A stretch of 64,000 nucleotides of DNA from Phyllostachys edulis (taxonomy: Eukaryota; Streptophyta; Magnoliopsida; Poales; Poaceae): contig CM070568.1 of the NCBI GenBank assembly GCA_036346405.1, positions 34,630,820-34,694,819 on the forward strand, written 5' to 3'. A program made the translations under genes and the position numbers. The notes under the pieces were generated by a model. The model was not told the DNA's origin, searched no databases, and worked only from the letters and a program-made list of their open reading frames with translations. Below are positions 1 through 11,622 of this stretch, one piece after another (within the stretch, counting starts at the first letter, position 1; each line of letters opens with the position of its first letter).

Positions 1-217
1 AAACTCATGAGTCTATGACACATGGGACCATAATAGATTTTATAAATAAAATTATGAAATTAAAATATGAGTCACTGACAAGTAGGACCCACATGTAAGT
101 TAATAAAATCTAAAAAAATGTAAAAATGAGAAAAGCCACCTTTAGTTCAGAGAAAAATACACTTTCGACATCACCCTTTTATTTATTTACAGGGTTTTCA
201 ATACGAACCGTGTGATA

Positions 218-3200
218 GACCGAATCTGGATATACGCTGAGAAACGTGTGAGTGGAGTACATTAATGGCGTGCCTGCTTTTACAAGAGCTACCGAGGAGG
301 ATATGTTGAATAAGGGGGCAGAATATATGTACTGTCCATGCATTAACTGCGAGAATCTGAAGATGTTTAAGAATCGAGTGCAGATCAAAGCACACTTGAT
401 TCGAAGGGGATTCAAAAAGGGGTATACACGTTGGTGCAGTCACGGTGAAGAGCAGATTATATAGGAAGGTAGTAATAATGACATCGCCGACGAAGTCAAT
501 GATATGCCACCGGATGATGTCGATTGTGGTTCCAATTCGGATAGTCTGCACGATGACAATCTAGATCAGATGCTTCACGATGCAGAAGTGAACTATAGTG
601 AGAGAGAGTTTGGTAAATTCGAGGGCTTGATGGAAGACTCGGAGAAGCCTTTGTTCCCGGGCTGCAAGCTGAAATACACAAGATTGTCATCCGTGCTTGA
701 ACTGCTGAAATTGAAGGCAATTAACAGTTGGTTTGACAAGAGTTTCACGGCACTATTAGGTCTCTTAGCAGACATGCTATCTGGATGGAAACGAGTTGCC
801 CAAAACTACCTACAGAAACAAGAATGTTCTTTGTTCATTGGGAATGGAAGTAGAAAGAATATATGTATATCCGAACGATTGTATCATCTACCGTAAAGAG
901 TATGCAAACATTCATGTATGTTCGGTGTGCAACGCATTCTGATACAAGCGTAAGAATTAATCAGATGACGGCGAGGGCATTGAGGTGAAGAAATGACCTC
1001 CTGCTATGGTGGCGTGGTATCTTCTTGTATTTCCCCGTTTGAAGCGGTTTTTTGCAAACCCAAAGGAGGCAAAATTACTGCGTTGGCACTTGGAGGAGCG
1101 TAAGCAGGATGGAAAACTAAGACACCATGCTGATTCCACCCAGTGGAGAAACATCGATAGGAGGTTTGCAGACTTCGGTGCAAACCGAGGAATATAAGGT
1201 TTGGATTGAGTACAGATGGAATGAATCCTTTCGGTAACATGAGCAGCTGACATATCACTTGGCCTATGACTCTCTGTATCTACAACCTTCCTCCTTAGTT
1301 GTGTATGAAGCGGAAGTACATTTTGCTGTCGATACTTATCCAAGGGCCAAAGCAACCTAAGAATGATATTGATGTGTACCTAGCACCATTGATGGAAGAT
1401 CTAAAAATATTGTGAATTGAAGGGTACAGGTATGGTATACGTACAAACAAGAGAACTTCACTTTACGCTCCTTATTGTTCTGCACCATAAATGATTATCC
1501 TGCCCTTGCTAACCTGTCGGGCTAGAGTACAAAAGGGGTCAAAGCATGTACTCACTGCTTAGATGATACCGAGAGTGTGTGGCTGAAGCACTCATGCAAA
1601 ACTGTGTACATGCGTCACCGTAGGTTCCTTCGGAGGGCTCACCCATACCACAGGATGAAAAAACAATTCGACGGAGAGAAGGAGAACAGTTCAGCTCAAA
1701 GGCATTTAAGTAGAAAGGAGGTCTATGATATGATTAAGGATTTAGATGTTGTGCTTGAAAAGGGACGTAAATCGAGGACCCATGAGAAGAACATCTGGAA
1801 GAAGAGATCAATATTTTAGGACTTACCTTATGGGGAGCACCTAGAAGTTTGCCACTGCACCGACGTCATGCACATAGAGATGAATGTATGTGACAGCTTG
1901 ATTGGTCTCTTGCTAAACATTTGTGACAAAACAAAGGATGGTGTAAATGCACAGCTTGACTTGGTTGATATGGACATCAGACCTAACTTAGCATCGACAA
2001 AGACCGATAAAGGATGAATGTACCTTCTCCCTGCTTGTTACACTATGTCCAAGGCCAAGAGAACTGAACCATGCCAGTGCTTGCATAGTGTGAAAGTTTC
2101 GTCCGGTTACTTTGCTAACATGAAGAAGCTTGTTTCGATGGAAGATTTGAAGTTAATTGGCATGAAGTCTCATGATTGTCATGTGTTGATGACATAGATG
2201 CTTCCTGTTGCAATTAGAAGTATTTTGCCAATCAAGGTCTGAGAGACAATCGTGAGGCTATGTTATTTCTTTAACACAATTGCTCAGTAGATCATCGATC
2301 CCAAAGGACTAGATACTCTGCAAGACAAGGTGGCGATGACTCTATGTCATCTTGAGATGTATTTTCCTCTGTCGTTTTTTGATATAATGGTCCATCTCAT
2401 TGTTCGTATTGTGAGGGAGATAAAGATGTTTGGACCCGTGTTCCTACGTGGCATGTACCCATTCGAGAGGTTTGGGAATTCTCAAGTCTTATGTACGGAA
2501 TCGATCTCGGCCGGAGGGCAGCATCGTCGAAGGTTATGCAACCAAAGAGGTCATTGAGTTCAGCATCAATTACATGGCTTAGGTCGAACCGATAGGTGTG
2601 CCTCGATCCCGCCATGAGGGGAGGCCCGAGGGTATCGGGACTATCGGAAGGAAAGTAATCACTTCAGAGATGAGAGCGTATGCTCAAGCCCATTTCACGG
2701 TCTTGCTACACATGACTGAAGTGTCCCCGTATATCGACCATCACAAGGATGTGCTTCGGCAACAGAATCCGGAGCGACCGGATGTTTGGATCATGAGACA
2801 GCACAATAGTCGGTCAACCAATAGTTGAAGGAGCCACTCTAGGAGCTCGTTAAGTGATATGCTGACATGGTTGGAAAAAGGGCCAACATTTACAGTTGTG
2901 ACATGGCAAGGATACGATATAAATGGGCACACATTCTATGCACAGGCTTAGGATATAAAGAGCACTAACCAAAACAGTGGTGTCCACATAGATGCATTTA
3001 GTACCGATGGGTTGAGGAGCTCCAACTATGTGCTCATAGAGGAGATTTGGGAGCTCGACTACGTGCTTGTCAAGATCCCCCCTGTTTCGGTGTCGTTAGG
3101 TCCATCTCTCATAGGTGAAGGTCGACAAGTATGGCGTCACTACCGTGGACCTCAAACGTGTCGGATACAAAGATGAACCATTCGTACTCGCTAACCAAGT

Positions 3201-3441
3201 TGTTCAAGTCTTCTATGTAACCGACCAAGCAAATAAGAAGCGCCACATAGTTCTTCATGGAAAAATGAGGATTGTCGGAGTTGAGAATGTAGTGGATGAG
3301 AAAGAATACAATCAATTTGATGAGTTGCCTCCTTTCGAAAACAGTTTAAGTGTCGAGGAAGAACAACGTGGCAAAACTAACTACATACGCGTCAATCATC
3401 ATGATGGGCTAATTTTTAAAGGAGATAAGCAAGTGGAATGA
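218..3441 (+). pseudogene. TNP2-type CACTA transposase, disrupted
   Basis: The N-terminal transposase-associated domain starts near 218 (DRIWIYAEKRVS) and, after a frameshift near 250, continues as EYINGVPAF, CPCINC and a HL..GF..GYTRW..HGE pattern to 460. At 504-790 comes the acidic lead-in with LFPGCKLKYTRLSS and NSWFDKSFTALL. The TNP2 core follows in scattered frames: YMRHRRFLRRAHPY near 1610, DVMHIEMNVCDSLIGLL near 1865-1915, and LPACYTMSKAKRTE then SHDCHVLMT near 2025-2195. LEMYFPLSFFDIMVHLIVRIV is read at 2350-2415 and SRHEGRPEGIGTIGRKVI at 2600-2660. A DUF4216-like tail (DKYGVTTVDLKRVGYKDEPF) is at 3120-3441. In the family this is one roughly 1000-residue transposase acting on element ends in the nucleus. 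Here at least eight frame breaks make it a pseudogene. Confidence 0.85.
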
Positions 3442-3544
3442 TGAATGAAATGTTTATGTGTCATATGTTCTGAATTTGTATTTATGTATATGAGAATGTG
3501 TCATATGTGAATTTGTATTTATGTATATGAGAATGTGTCATATG

Positions 3545-3935
3545 GGGAGTTTCACAATGTAGATTGAACTTGATTGGGATAAGATTGAACTTAATGGTAC
3601 ATGTGTGTATTTTTTCATGAATGGTTAAGTTTAGTTCATTTGAGTTAATTGATTTGTGAAATGGATGGGTTTGTTTCTGAAATGAATGCGAATGGGATGT
3701 ATACATGTACTTGTTATGTTTCTGCTTGTTTCAGAGGGCATGGCTATTTCCTGAAGCTAGCCAACAAATGGAAATACATTTAGCAATACAAAAGAATATC
3801 ACAGACGGTTCCTTAGGACAAACCGTCTGTGATACATAAGCTATCATAGATGATTTGTAGATGAAATCATCTGTGATAGTATGCATCACAGACAGGTTCT
3901 ACTTTAGAACCGGCTGTGACGTCCAACCCAATTTA
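3545..3935 (+). repeat. Internal copy of the CACTA 3' region (pairs with 8069-8450)
   Basis: From 3545 the sequence runs parallel to 8069 onward: the last codons of the protease gene (FHNV then D and stop), the same 3' untranslated stretch with ACATGTACTTGTT and GCTAGCCAA, and the same start of the subterminal array (AATATCACAGACGGTTCCTTAGG). The copies differ by scattered substitutions and small indels. Upstream, the DUF4216 tail stops at 3441 and a short duplicated stretch around TATGAGAATGTGTCATATG (about 3460-3545) fills the gap. This looks like the 3' end of one CACTA copy joined head-to-tail to a second, or an internal duplication. Confidence 0.75.
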
Positions 3936-4039
3936 TATTTGGACTCTAGGTTTGCCCGTGCACCTCACTCAAACGATTAAGTTTATCTAACTCTCCCTCA
4001 TCTCCCAAGCCCGTCGCCGTCATCCACAACGCCTCCTCC

Positions 4040-4330
4040 TCAAGCTCGGCGCGCCTGCTCCCCCGAGCATGAGCCGCCACCTCCTCGAGCCTCCTCCCGA
4101 GCCGCCTCATCCCCGAGCCCGCCTCCTCCCCCCCGAGCACGTGCCCTCCTCCTCCCAGACCCGGCGCCCTCCTCCTCGAGCCCGACGCTGCCTCCTCCCG
4201 AGCACACCTCCTCCCCTCCCCCGAGCACGCGTCGCCTCCTCCTCCCCCGAGCCCGACGCGCTTCCTCCCCGAGCACACCTCCTCCCCTCCCCCAAGCACG
4301 TGTCACCTCCTCCTTCCCCAAGCATGCATC
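4040..4330 (+). repeat. C-rich low-complexity stretch inside the CACTA element
   Basis: About 290 bp of CTCCTCCCGAGC-like near-repeats. They are open in several frames on both strands and give proline- or arginine-rich translations with no domain. It lies in the leader before the second CACTA gene. I read it as compositional sequence and not as a coding gene. Confidence 0.6.
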
Positions 4331-5083
4331 GTGTCACATATTGCTCAGTGGCTTTGATTGCCATCTACTTCATGAGTATCACAACATTTCAATTTAATTA
4401 CTCCTTTGCATTTGATATGTTCATATTGCAATGTGGTGTAGTGGGCTTGAGCTGAATGCTCTGTGATGATAATAGTTTTGTACTAAAATTGTTTTGATAA
4501 TCGGTTTTGAACTTGGCTCTAATTGGGATGCTTACTACTGTTAATTGATCTTTAACATTTAGTCTGTTACTTTCGGTTAGTTAATTGGTTGAACCTCCAG
4601 GTTCTGTGATCCAATTCATAATACATGCTATTCTACCAGTAGATCAAGTTTTGTTGGCTAATTGGAGTGTTGTTTTGGTGATCATTTTGCTTTGATCTCC
4701 TGTTGGCTGAAAGTATTATCTGTTGTTGTTTGTTTAAAGATCTTGTCGGTAGATAAGTAAAGTATTATTTTAGAGCTTAAAGTTTGAATTAATATTGTCA
4801 AATTCAATTAATGAAGAGTATAGACTAAAGTAGCAAGAAGGCCAAGATTAAATCTTGTGCAACTCTACATCTAAGAGCAATAGCAAAATTTTAAATCTTA
4901 GCTTTATGCTAATTTCATTTGTTCACATGATGTTTGCGTTGAGCATATTATTCCTTTTAAATGACTTGGATGATTTACATGTTTATATGTCAATTATGTT
5001 ATTTAATTGGTGTGTATTACCATACACATAGAGAATCTTATGATAATATGTTCATGCGTGTCAGAACATCTATTTCTCGTGAA

Positions 5084-8000
5084 GATGTTGTCCGCTCATT
5101 CTTTGTCATCGTCACCTCATGCATCTGATGTGTCGTCTTCTGGAAAATCCAAGCGCAAGGAAAGATGAACATCAAAAAGGCCCAAGGGCCGATTTACCAT
5201 CACGATTGTCCATGCGTCTAGGACCCCTCTGAGTCCTCGCTAAGCAGCGTCTGCATTCTGGACAACGGTCGGAATAGTTGTACACCAACGGGTCAGGATG
5301 ATTCGTGGAATGAGGTGACCAATGTTGAGAAAGTTGGGCTGGTGATGGAAATTTTACGATTGTTCGAGATCCCGAAACAACACTAGGACTCCATGCAACG
5401 ATACGCGTTGCTAGCGGCGTGCAAAGTGTGGAAGGACTTTAAGAGCACGCTTATCAAGAATTATGTGGAGAAGAATCTAACGTCCTTCCAGAAGTATCTA
5501 TTCGTGGAGTACTAGAGAAGACTTTATGGCGAAGAAGATGATAGATGATTTTAGGAGTGAAAGTGCGGTGCACAGGGCCTTCCAGGCAAAAAACACGCAC
5601 CCCACAGACTCAGCACCGCTGGGTATACAGGTAAAATCCAACAATGGAGGGATCAGAATGAGCATGCAAGCTGGTAAGAGGTCTCCCCGCCATTTGTCGA
5701 GATCCCTGATGAGCACGCCTGAAATTGGCTAAGAGCGAGGTCATCTATCGTGCCTTCAGGGTCCATCTCCTTTCCAAACCCTATAGATGAGGAAGTGTCC
5801 CAGCGTCTGATAAGATATTAAACTACCTAGTTTGTAATTACCCAATAACTTCATAGGAAGTGAAATAACATGTCGGGCTCTTATAGGAAGCATTGAGTAC
5901 TGCACAATCTTCCTAATGCTCATTCCAGGCAGTCAGGAGAGAGATATACTCTCCGCGGCCTTGAGAAACAAGGAGCATCTGGGTCGCACGAGAGGCCTTG
6001 GTCTTTATGTTCCATGGAAACATGGATTCCCAGAGGACTCTACAGCGTGAGAGAAGGAAGAGAGCCAAAGCCAAGCGCGAAGCACTACCACAAGAGGAGA
6101 TTCGTGCATCCCTCAAAGAGGAGATGCGAGATGTCGCATGAGAGGAGATTCGTGCATCCCTCACAGAGGAAATGCTTAGGGAAAATCGGTTGGAAGCCCC
6201 TGCCACTACTGTGCTAGCCAGCCCCCCAATGTCCAAGTAGTTGCGCGTCCAACCATAACTTAGAAAGTGACGACAGATTTCCTGTTGATAACATCATGGT
6301 AATAATTATTATCTCTGAAATGCTCGATCCATTGATAGGCCTGTTAGAGTAGCTAATTTTGTATCGTTATGTAGGTGGCTACAAAGTGCAAGCTCCAAGT
6401 GAGATGTGCCTCTGTTGCCCTGGATGCTGCTTAGGGCCAAGTGTATCCATTCGGTGTCGGGGCCTTGCTACATGGTGCAAATATAGCGCCGGGTTTCGCA
6501 AAACTGAATGTGGATGGTGTTCATACCAATTTCAAGGTCGTCCGGCTAGAGATGCCCCCAAATGACGAGGTCGTGACTTTAGGGCAAGCATTGGAACATT
6601 CATCCAGTGGCCCAAGAGCGACATCTGCCTAGAGCTACCTGCATCGATGTCAACTTCACGAAAAGTATCTATACCAGAGTTACCTGCACCGATGCGGCAA
6701 GGGCCCGTGCATCAGGTGCATCTACACCTCATGCCTGGTCGACTCTCGTGAAGTCGACCTCTAAAAAGCGAGGCAGCAAGGGCACATCGAAGACAGTCAA
6801 CTCCTATTCTGATATCCCCTTCTTGTCGTTGGCCCAAAAATTTTTGCTAGGCGAGTCGTTGGTCGAGACAGTAGAGCGCCACCCTACCCTAGGAATGGCT
6901 TACACGAGATTGCATCTATGATACATGGAACAGACCAACAAGACGGATGGACAATGACGCTCGGGTATCATTGTCAAGTTCAAGAAGGATCATCTTAACC
7001 ATGTGGTTCAAGATTGTGTCTTCACGGTGACCTTCGAGGACCTATTCTTTCTCTTCAACCTCGACGCTCTCAACGCCTCATTCATGCGATGCTGGACACT
7101 GTAAGTGTGTACAATCACGGTCAACGTTCATGTAATAATGACAAATGTTATATATAACTCATTGCTTTTGTGTGTGTGTGTGTATATATACATGATTTCT
7201 GAAGCCGAATTAAGGAATTCACCAGTAGGTTTCCTCTACCCACACTTGGTCTCCTTGCAAACCATCAAGGAGAATGTAAAATTCGTCGATGATTATATGA
7301 TGGAGTCATTACTGGCTCACCGCGATAAGTAATTCATACTTTTGCCCTACAACCAGGAGGTAAGTGCTGCACTAGTGGCTATACTTGTTGATTTGTACTT
7401 TATAAGCAACACGAACTTAGGTTTAATGACCATGACGACATACCTGTGTAGGTTCCACTGGATTCTAATTGTAATTATACTAAAACAAAACATGGTAATA
7501 TATTTAGATTCCCTAAAGAGGGTCAAACACGACTTCACAGTTGTCCGACAATTAATCGATGGGTAAACACATTTCCTCTATACATAACTCTATTGTGGTC
7601 TTTCCTTCCTTTGCAATGGCTAAGGCTAACTTCTTGGAATCACGTAGGTCGTTCGCTGTGTACTTTGCTAAAGGAGGGAAATCCAAGGGAAGAATCCTGC
7701 AACACAATCTAAATTTCCAGGTATTCACTAGTACACATTTATTCTATATAACACTTCGTAGTAATGCCTCTCGAACTAACCAATTTTATTTTTGCAGTAC
7801 CACCAGTAGCCGCTGGCTTGCAACATCCGTGGATACTATGTTTGCCACAACATGAAACTACTCGTCGGTTCCGCGATGACCAATGATACTCAGGTTTGTC
7901 AATCTTGCAATAATTATTTCATACTTATCAATTTATATATGTACAAATTTAATCTTCCTAGCGACAGGTTGTGAGTATCGCTACAACTGCATTGGAACAG

Positions 8001-8090
8001 GGCCAACTCATAAACATTCGAGGATAGTTTGCGTCATTCTTAAACCATGAGATCATAAATCCAAATGGGAAGTTCCACAATGTAGATTGA
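5084..8090 (+). pseudogene. CACTA second gene: Transposase_24-like region plus Ulp1/C48 cysteine protease, inactivated
   Basis: A start at 5084 gives MLSAHSLSSSPHASDVSSSG and then a basic KSKRKER stretch before a stop at 5166. The next block (about 5330-5740, several frames) reads ALLAACKVWKDFKSTLIKNY, HRLSTAGYTGKIQQWRDQNE and PPFVEIPDEHA, the pattern of plant Ptta/En/Spm transposase (Transposase_24). A charged EEIRASLKEEM repeat follows at 6095-6175. The protease part (about 7020-8090) is interrupted by intron-like gaps and reads FHWILIVIILKQNMVIYLDSL near 7455-7515. Its nucleophile motif, normally LCGYYVC, reads IRGYYVC at 7825-7842. C48 proteases cleave SUMO-like modifiers; captured copies are known in grass CACTA elements. 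The Cys-to-Arg change and the frame breaks argue that no active protease is made. Confidence 0.75.
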
Positions 8091-8450
8091 ACTTAATGGT
8101 ACATGTGTGTAATTTGTACATGAATGGTTAATTTTAGTTAATTGATTTGTGAATTGGATGTCCTTGTTTATAAAATAAATGTGAATTGGATGCATACATG
8201 TACTTGTTGTGTTTCAGATAGCATGGCTAGCATTTATTGAGGCTAGCCAATAAACGAAAATACATTTAGCAATGCAAAAGAATATCACAGACAGTTCCTT
8301 AGGACAAATTGTCTGTGATATATCAGCTATCACAGATGGTTTTATCTACAAACCGTCTGTACTAGTAAACTATCACATACGGTTTTACCTACAAACTGTC
8401 TGTGATAGTATACATCACAGACGGTTCAAAACCATCTGTGATAACCTCAT
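8069..8450 (+). repeat. Terminal copy of the CACTA 3' region
   Basis: This partner of 3545-3935 contains the end of the C48 protease reading frame (stop at 8088-8090), its 3' untranslated region and the inward part of the subterminal ACAGACGGTT array. It leads straight into the element terminus. Confidence 0.75.
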
Positions 8451-8460
8451 GTTATTACTG

Positions 8461-8619
8461 ACCTATAAATTCAAACGACTCACGAAACCATCTGTGATGA
8501 CGTTTTTCAACCGTCTGTAAAAACCTTTTATGTAGTAGTGTACATAAATTCAGACGGCTCACGAAACCGTCTATGATGACGTTTTTGAACCGTCTGTTAA
8601 GACATTTTCTGTAGTAGTG
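8461..8619 (+). repeat. Tandemly duplicated CACTA terminus (2 x about 80 bp)
   Basis: Positions 8461-8540 and 8541-8619 are near-identical. Each contains CATAAATTC-like sequence, a CTCACGAAACC core, GATGACGTTTTT, AACCGTCTGT and a final TGTAGTAGTG. Each unit ends in the reverse complement of CACTACTACA. Either could be the true right end. Confidence 0.8.
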
Positions 8620-9785
8620 TACATGCACACATAATCTTTCATTGTATCCATTGAAGCATTCACAGACATAAAATTTTAGTATTTTGACATTACGGGTGAA
8701 AAAACTCACTATGAAGATTTTCATTGCATCAATTGAAGATTTGATTGGATCAATTGATTTTAATGTATACACCTTTGCAGACTCCTACATTGCAAGCATG
8801 TCCTTGCAAATTTCTGCACCTTTATTCCAATCGGTGATGAATGTTCCAAAAACCTTCGCACACAAACACCAAACTAATTCAATAAACGAACAATGCGAGA
8901 AGAAGCCAAGATTAGAAATTGGAGGAGCCGAAAAGGTCGCATCCATGATCGAGGCTCAATGCGTAAAAACTCTTGTGAGAAAATGAAAATTAACAAGGAA
9001 TGCTCGAGTCAGAGACAATATTCAATTTCGAAGCTCTTCCGGGACAATGCCAACTTTACTATGGCTTCTTGTTTGGCATGTAAGCTGAAACACATGAAGC
9101 CAACTTGGCTCCAAGTTAGCAACTAAAGAATTTTACGTGGCAAAGAACAATTTTATTACTTCAGGGAATGAAGCATCAACATGCAATGCATCTCTTTTCG
9201 TGCATGCAGTAAAAATGTATCACTAATAACTACTATTAATAAAAAAAAACTACCATCAAACCACGTCCTAACGTCCCCCATTGATGCATTCACAGAAATG
9301 GATGAACAGATGCAAAATCTAAATCGGATTAATGTCGGAGGGAAGCCTTCCAATCCTTGAAGTTGTATTCCACATCAAGGCTCTCAAGGGTTTCGGACAC
9401 CTGGCTATATCTTATGCATCCCAATTTCGCCTGCATAGACAAAGCATCGGGTTCACCTTAGAAGCTAGTTGCTCCTCAAAGCAAAGTAATATGTAAGCAT
9501 CAGCAAGAGAATGAAAAAAAAAACTGGCACCATTGGCATTCATATATGTACATACATAAAAATGTGTAATGTGTTTCAATGTATAAGTACCTAATAGCAG
9601 TCTACTATAGCCATGACAATATGAATGACATATGAGATTTGCAATGTCAGTGCACCAAAAAATTCATAACATGAACCCATGGTGATCACCCTCTTGAAAT
9701 GCCAGTCCACCAGGATGATCCGCTTCACACTCCCCAGTCGCCACCGACAGTGCCGGCTACAGCGACACGTTGTCCTCCTTTCGCT
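8620..9785. other. No recognised gene (between CACTA and gypsy 1)
   Basis: AT-rich sequence with no long frame that I can identify. One exon-like stretch on the minus strand (about 9330-9450) reads AKLGCIRYSQVSETLESL after a possible acceptor AG and stays open for about 32 codons. I do not recognise it. The last ~100 bp before 9786 are GC-rich and continue, across gypsy 1, into the GC-rich sequence at 15936. Confidence 0.5.
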
Positions 9786-10168
9786 TGTCACACCCCCATG
9801 CTCCATGGTGTTGGACACAGAAGGTTCCAACGCTACTCGGAGGAAGCTGAAGATGAAGACTCAGCGGGAGGAACAAGATGACCCTAACAGTACGACCGCA
9901 GGAAAGGGAGAAGGCCATATGAGCAAGACGTAGGCGTGTGTGGGGCTGGGTGTGGGGCATCAAGGGGCCCACATGGCAGTGTAAGTTATGGAAGTATGAG
10001 ATATGTAATGGGTGGAACGTTGAAGGATTATGAAAGAAATGAGTTAACACTTTCCCCATCTCTGTCTGCTTCTTCCTCACCCCCTGTTCATTGTCTTTTG
10101 CCAAAAACATTACCATCGTAATCCTCCGGTCCTTGGTGAATCTTCTTCGCTAAGACCGGGTCGTTACA
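9786..10168 (+). repeat. 5' LTR of gypsy 1
   Basis: 383 bp, starts TGTCACACCC and ends GTCGTTACA. It is paired with 15553-15935 and followed 3 bp later by the primer-binding site. Confidence 0.92.
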
Positions 10169-10171
10169 ATC

Positions 10172-10184
10172 TGGTATCAGAGCC
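10172..10184 (+). other. Primer-binding site of gypsy 1 (tRNA-iMet)
   Basis: TGGTATCAGAGCC matches the complement of the plant initiator tRNA-Met 3' end. It sits 3 bp after the 5' LTR. Confidence 0.9.
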
Positions 10185-10345
10185 ACTGATTCTACCCCGG
10201 ATTCGGTTGATTGACCCGTAAAATCCCTGAAGTAGGTTGGTAACCAAATTGGTTCCGTAATTCCAAACCTCAGGTTGGATCAACCCGGATCGTCATCACG
10301 ACACTGAAGAAACCCACATTACAAGTTCGTCAAGTCATCGAAGCA

Positions 10346-11622
10346 ATGGAAGAGAACACTGGTCATATCCAAGCGACATTGAGTGAGATTCTGTCTCGCT
10401 TTGATGGACAAGCCGAGAGAATCGATTGTTTGTCGGCCGAAGTAAAAAATCTTGGACAACAAGTGGGGATCCAACAGGATAGTTTGGATGAAGTCAAGCG
10501 ATCGCAGGCGGAGTTCTTGCATCTTCAATCCGCTCCACCGCCGCCACCGCCACCACCACTACCGCCACGACCACCGCCACCTCCGACCCTGCGTCTATCC
10601 ACTGAGACGGGTCAGGTCACGACCTTGGGTCCTCCAGGTGCACTCACGAATCATGGCCCTCCTTTGCTGCAACAACCACACAGTGGATCTTCTTTGTACG
10701 GGGTGGTCACTACACCGCCGTCACCCGCGGAGCCCGGTGGGTTCACCAAGCCACCGAAACTTGATTTTCCCAAGTTCTTCGGCAAGAATCCCCGTCTATG
10801 GTTGGATCGGTGTCATATCTACTTTGAGATGCACCGAGTTTTCGTGCCGCTATGGGTGTCAACTACATCGATGTACATGGAGGGCCACGCAGTGCTCTGG
10901 CTGCAAGCGTACAAGTGACATCACGCTCTCCTGGGATGGGACACGTTTTGTCAGGCAGTTGAAGATGAATTTGGTTCAGATGAGTATGATGCACAAATGA
11001 ACAAGTTATTGTAGCTTAAGCAAACCCATAATGTTGCCGAGTATAGAATAGCATTTGAATCCAGTATGTATCATTTGTTGTCTTTGGATGCAACTCTCAA
11101 CACCAAGTTCTTCGTTACTTAGTTTCTATTTGGTCTGAAGGACAAGATTAGAGGTGCAGTGTGTTTACAAGCTCCCACTAGCGTCACCGGGCAGTAGTGT
11201 TATCAAAAATTCAGGAAGAGGAGTTGGAAGCTAATCGGCCACGACACCGAGTCGCCTCGGCCACCAGAATGACAGTGTCGGTTCAGGAAATAGTATCCAG
11301 TCCGACAATGGCAGCCACTCGTGCGAAAAATAGGAAACAAGGAGATGAGTATTGGCGTGAACGTCAAATATGCGATTATTGGCGAGTCAATGGGTTATGT
11401 TTTAAATGTGGTGACAAATACAACAAGGAGCATGTATGCAAGAAATCAATACAATTGTTGACGACTGAGGTTGGCGATTTTGGAGAAGTTTTGCAGGATG
11501 AAACCTTGAGAGCGATTGACTTGACAGAAACACCATCGGGAGAGGAATGTTTCAAACTCTCAGTACATGTGGTTGCAGAACTAAGAAGCCCAAACCGTGC
11601 ATCTCAGGGCATTGGTCGGTAA
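10346..11622 (+). pseudogene. gypsy 1 gag, with premature stops and a frameshift
   Basis: The start at 10346 gives MEENTGHIQATLSEILSRFD, a coiled-coil-like N-terminus. A poly-proline run follows at about 10533-10590, then the gag core (FTKPPKLDFPKFFGKNPRLW, 10740-10803). The frame is broken by TGA at 10916, TAG at 11012 and TAG at 11120, each explained by one C-to-T change, and by a shift near 11195. Beyond it a zinc-knuckle-like segment reads GLCFKCGDKYNKEHVC (about 11392-11440). Gag builds the cytoplasmic virus-like particle. This copy could not give full-length Gag. The next frame (protease) overlaps from 11597. Confidence 0.85.

Larger units (their letters stand above)
1..8619 (+). mobile_element. 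CACTA (En/Spm) DNA transposon, decayed; left end outside the window
   Basis: The element holds a TNP2-type transposase relic (218-3441), a second gene (5084-8090) with a Transposase_24-like part and a C48 protease, and subterminal repeats built on the core ACAGACGGTT in both orientations (3790-3925 and 8285-8530). The right end reads TAGTAGTG, the reverse complement of CACTACTA, at 8540 and again at 8619. TNP2 plus a second gene between subterminal repeats is the known layout of grass CACTA elements. Every reading frame is broken by stops or frameshifts, so it cannot be autonomous. The left inverted repeat and 3-bp target duplication lie outside the window, so insertion age and true boundaries cannot be checked here. 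Confidence 0.9.

Noticed and set aside
4069..4455. Proline-rich open frame inside the CACTA element
   Set aside because: Low-complexity CTCCTCCCGAGC repeats, open on both strands.
7171..7192. TG/TA microsatellite, and TA run at 28278-28296
   Set aside because: Simple repeats without further structure.
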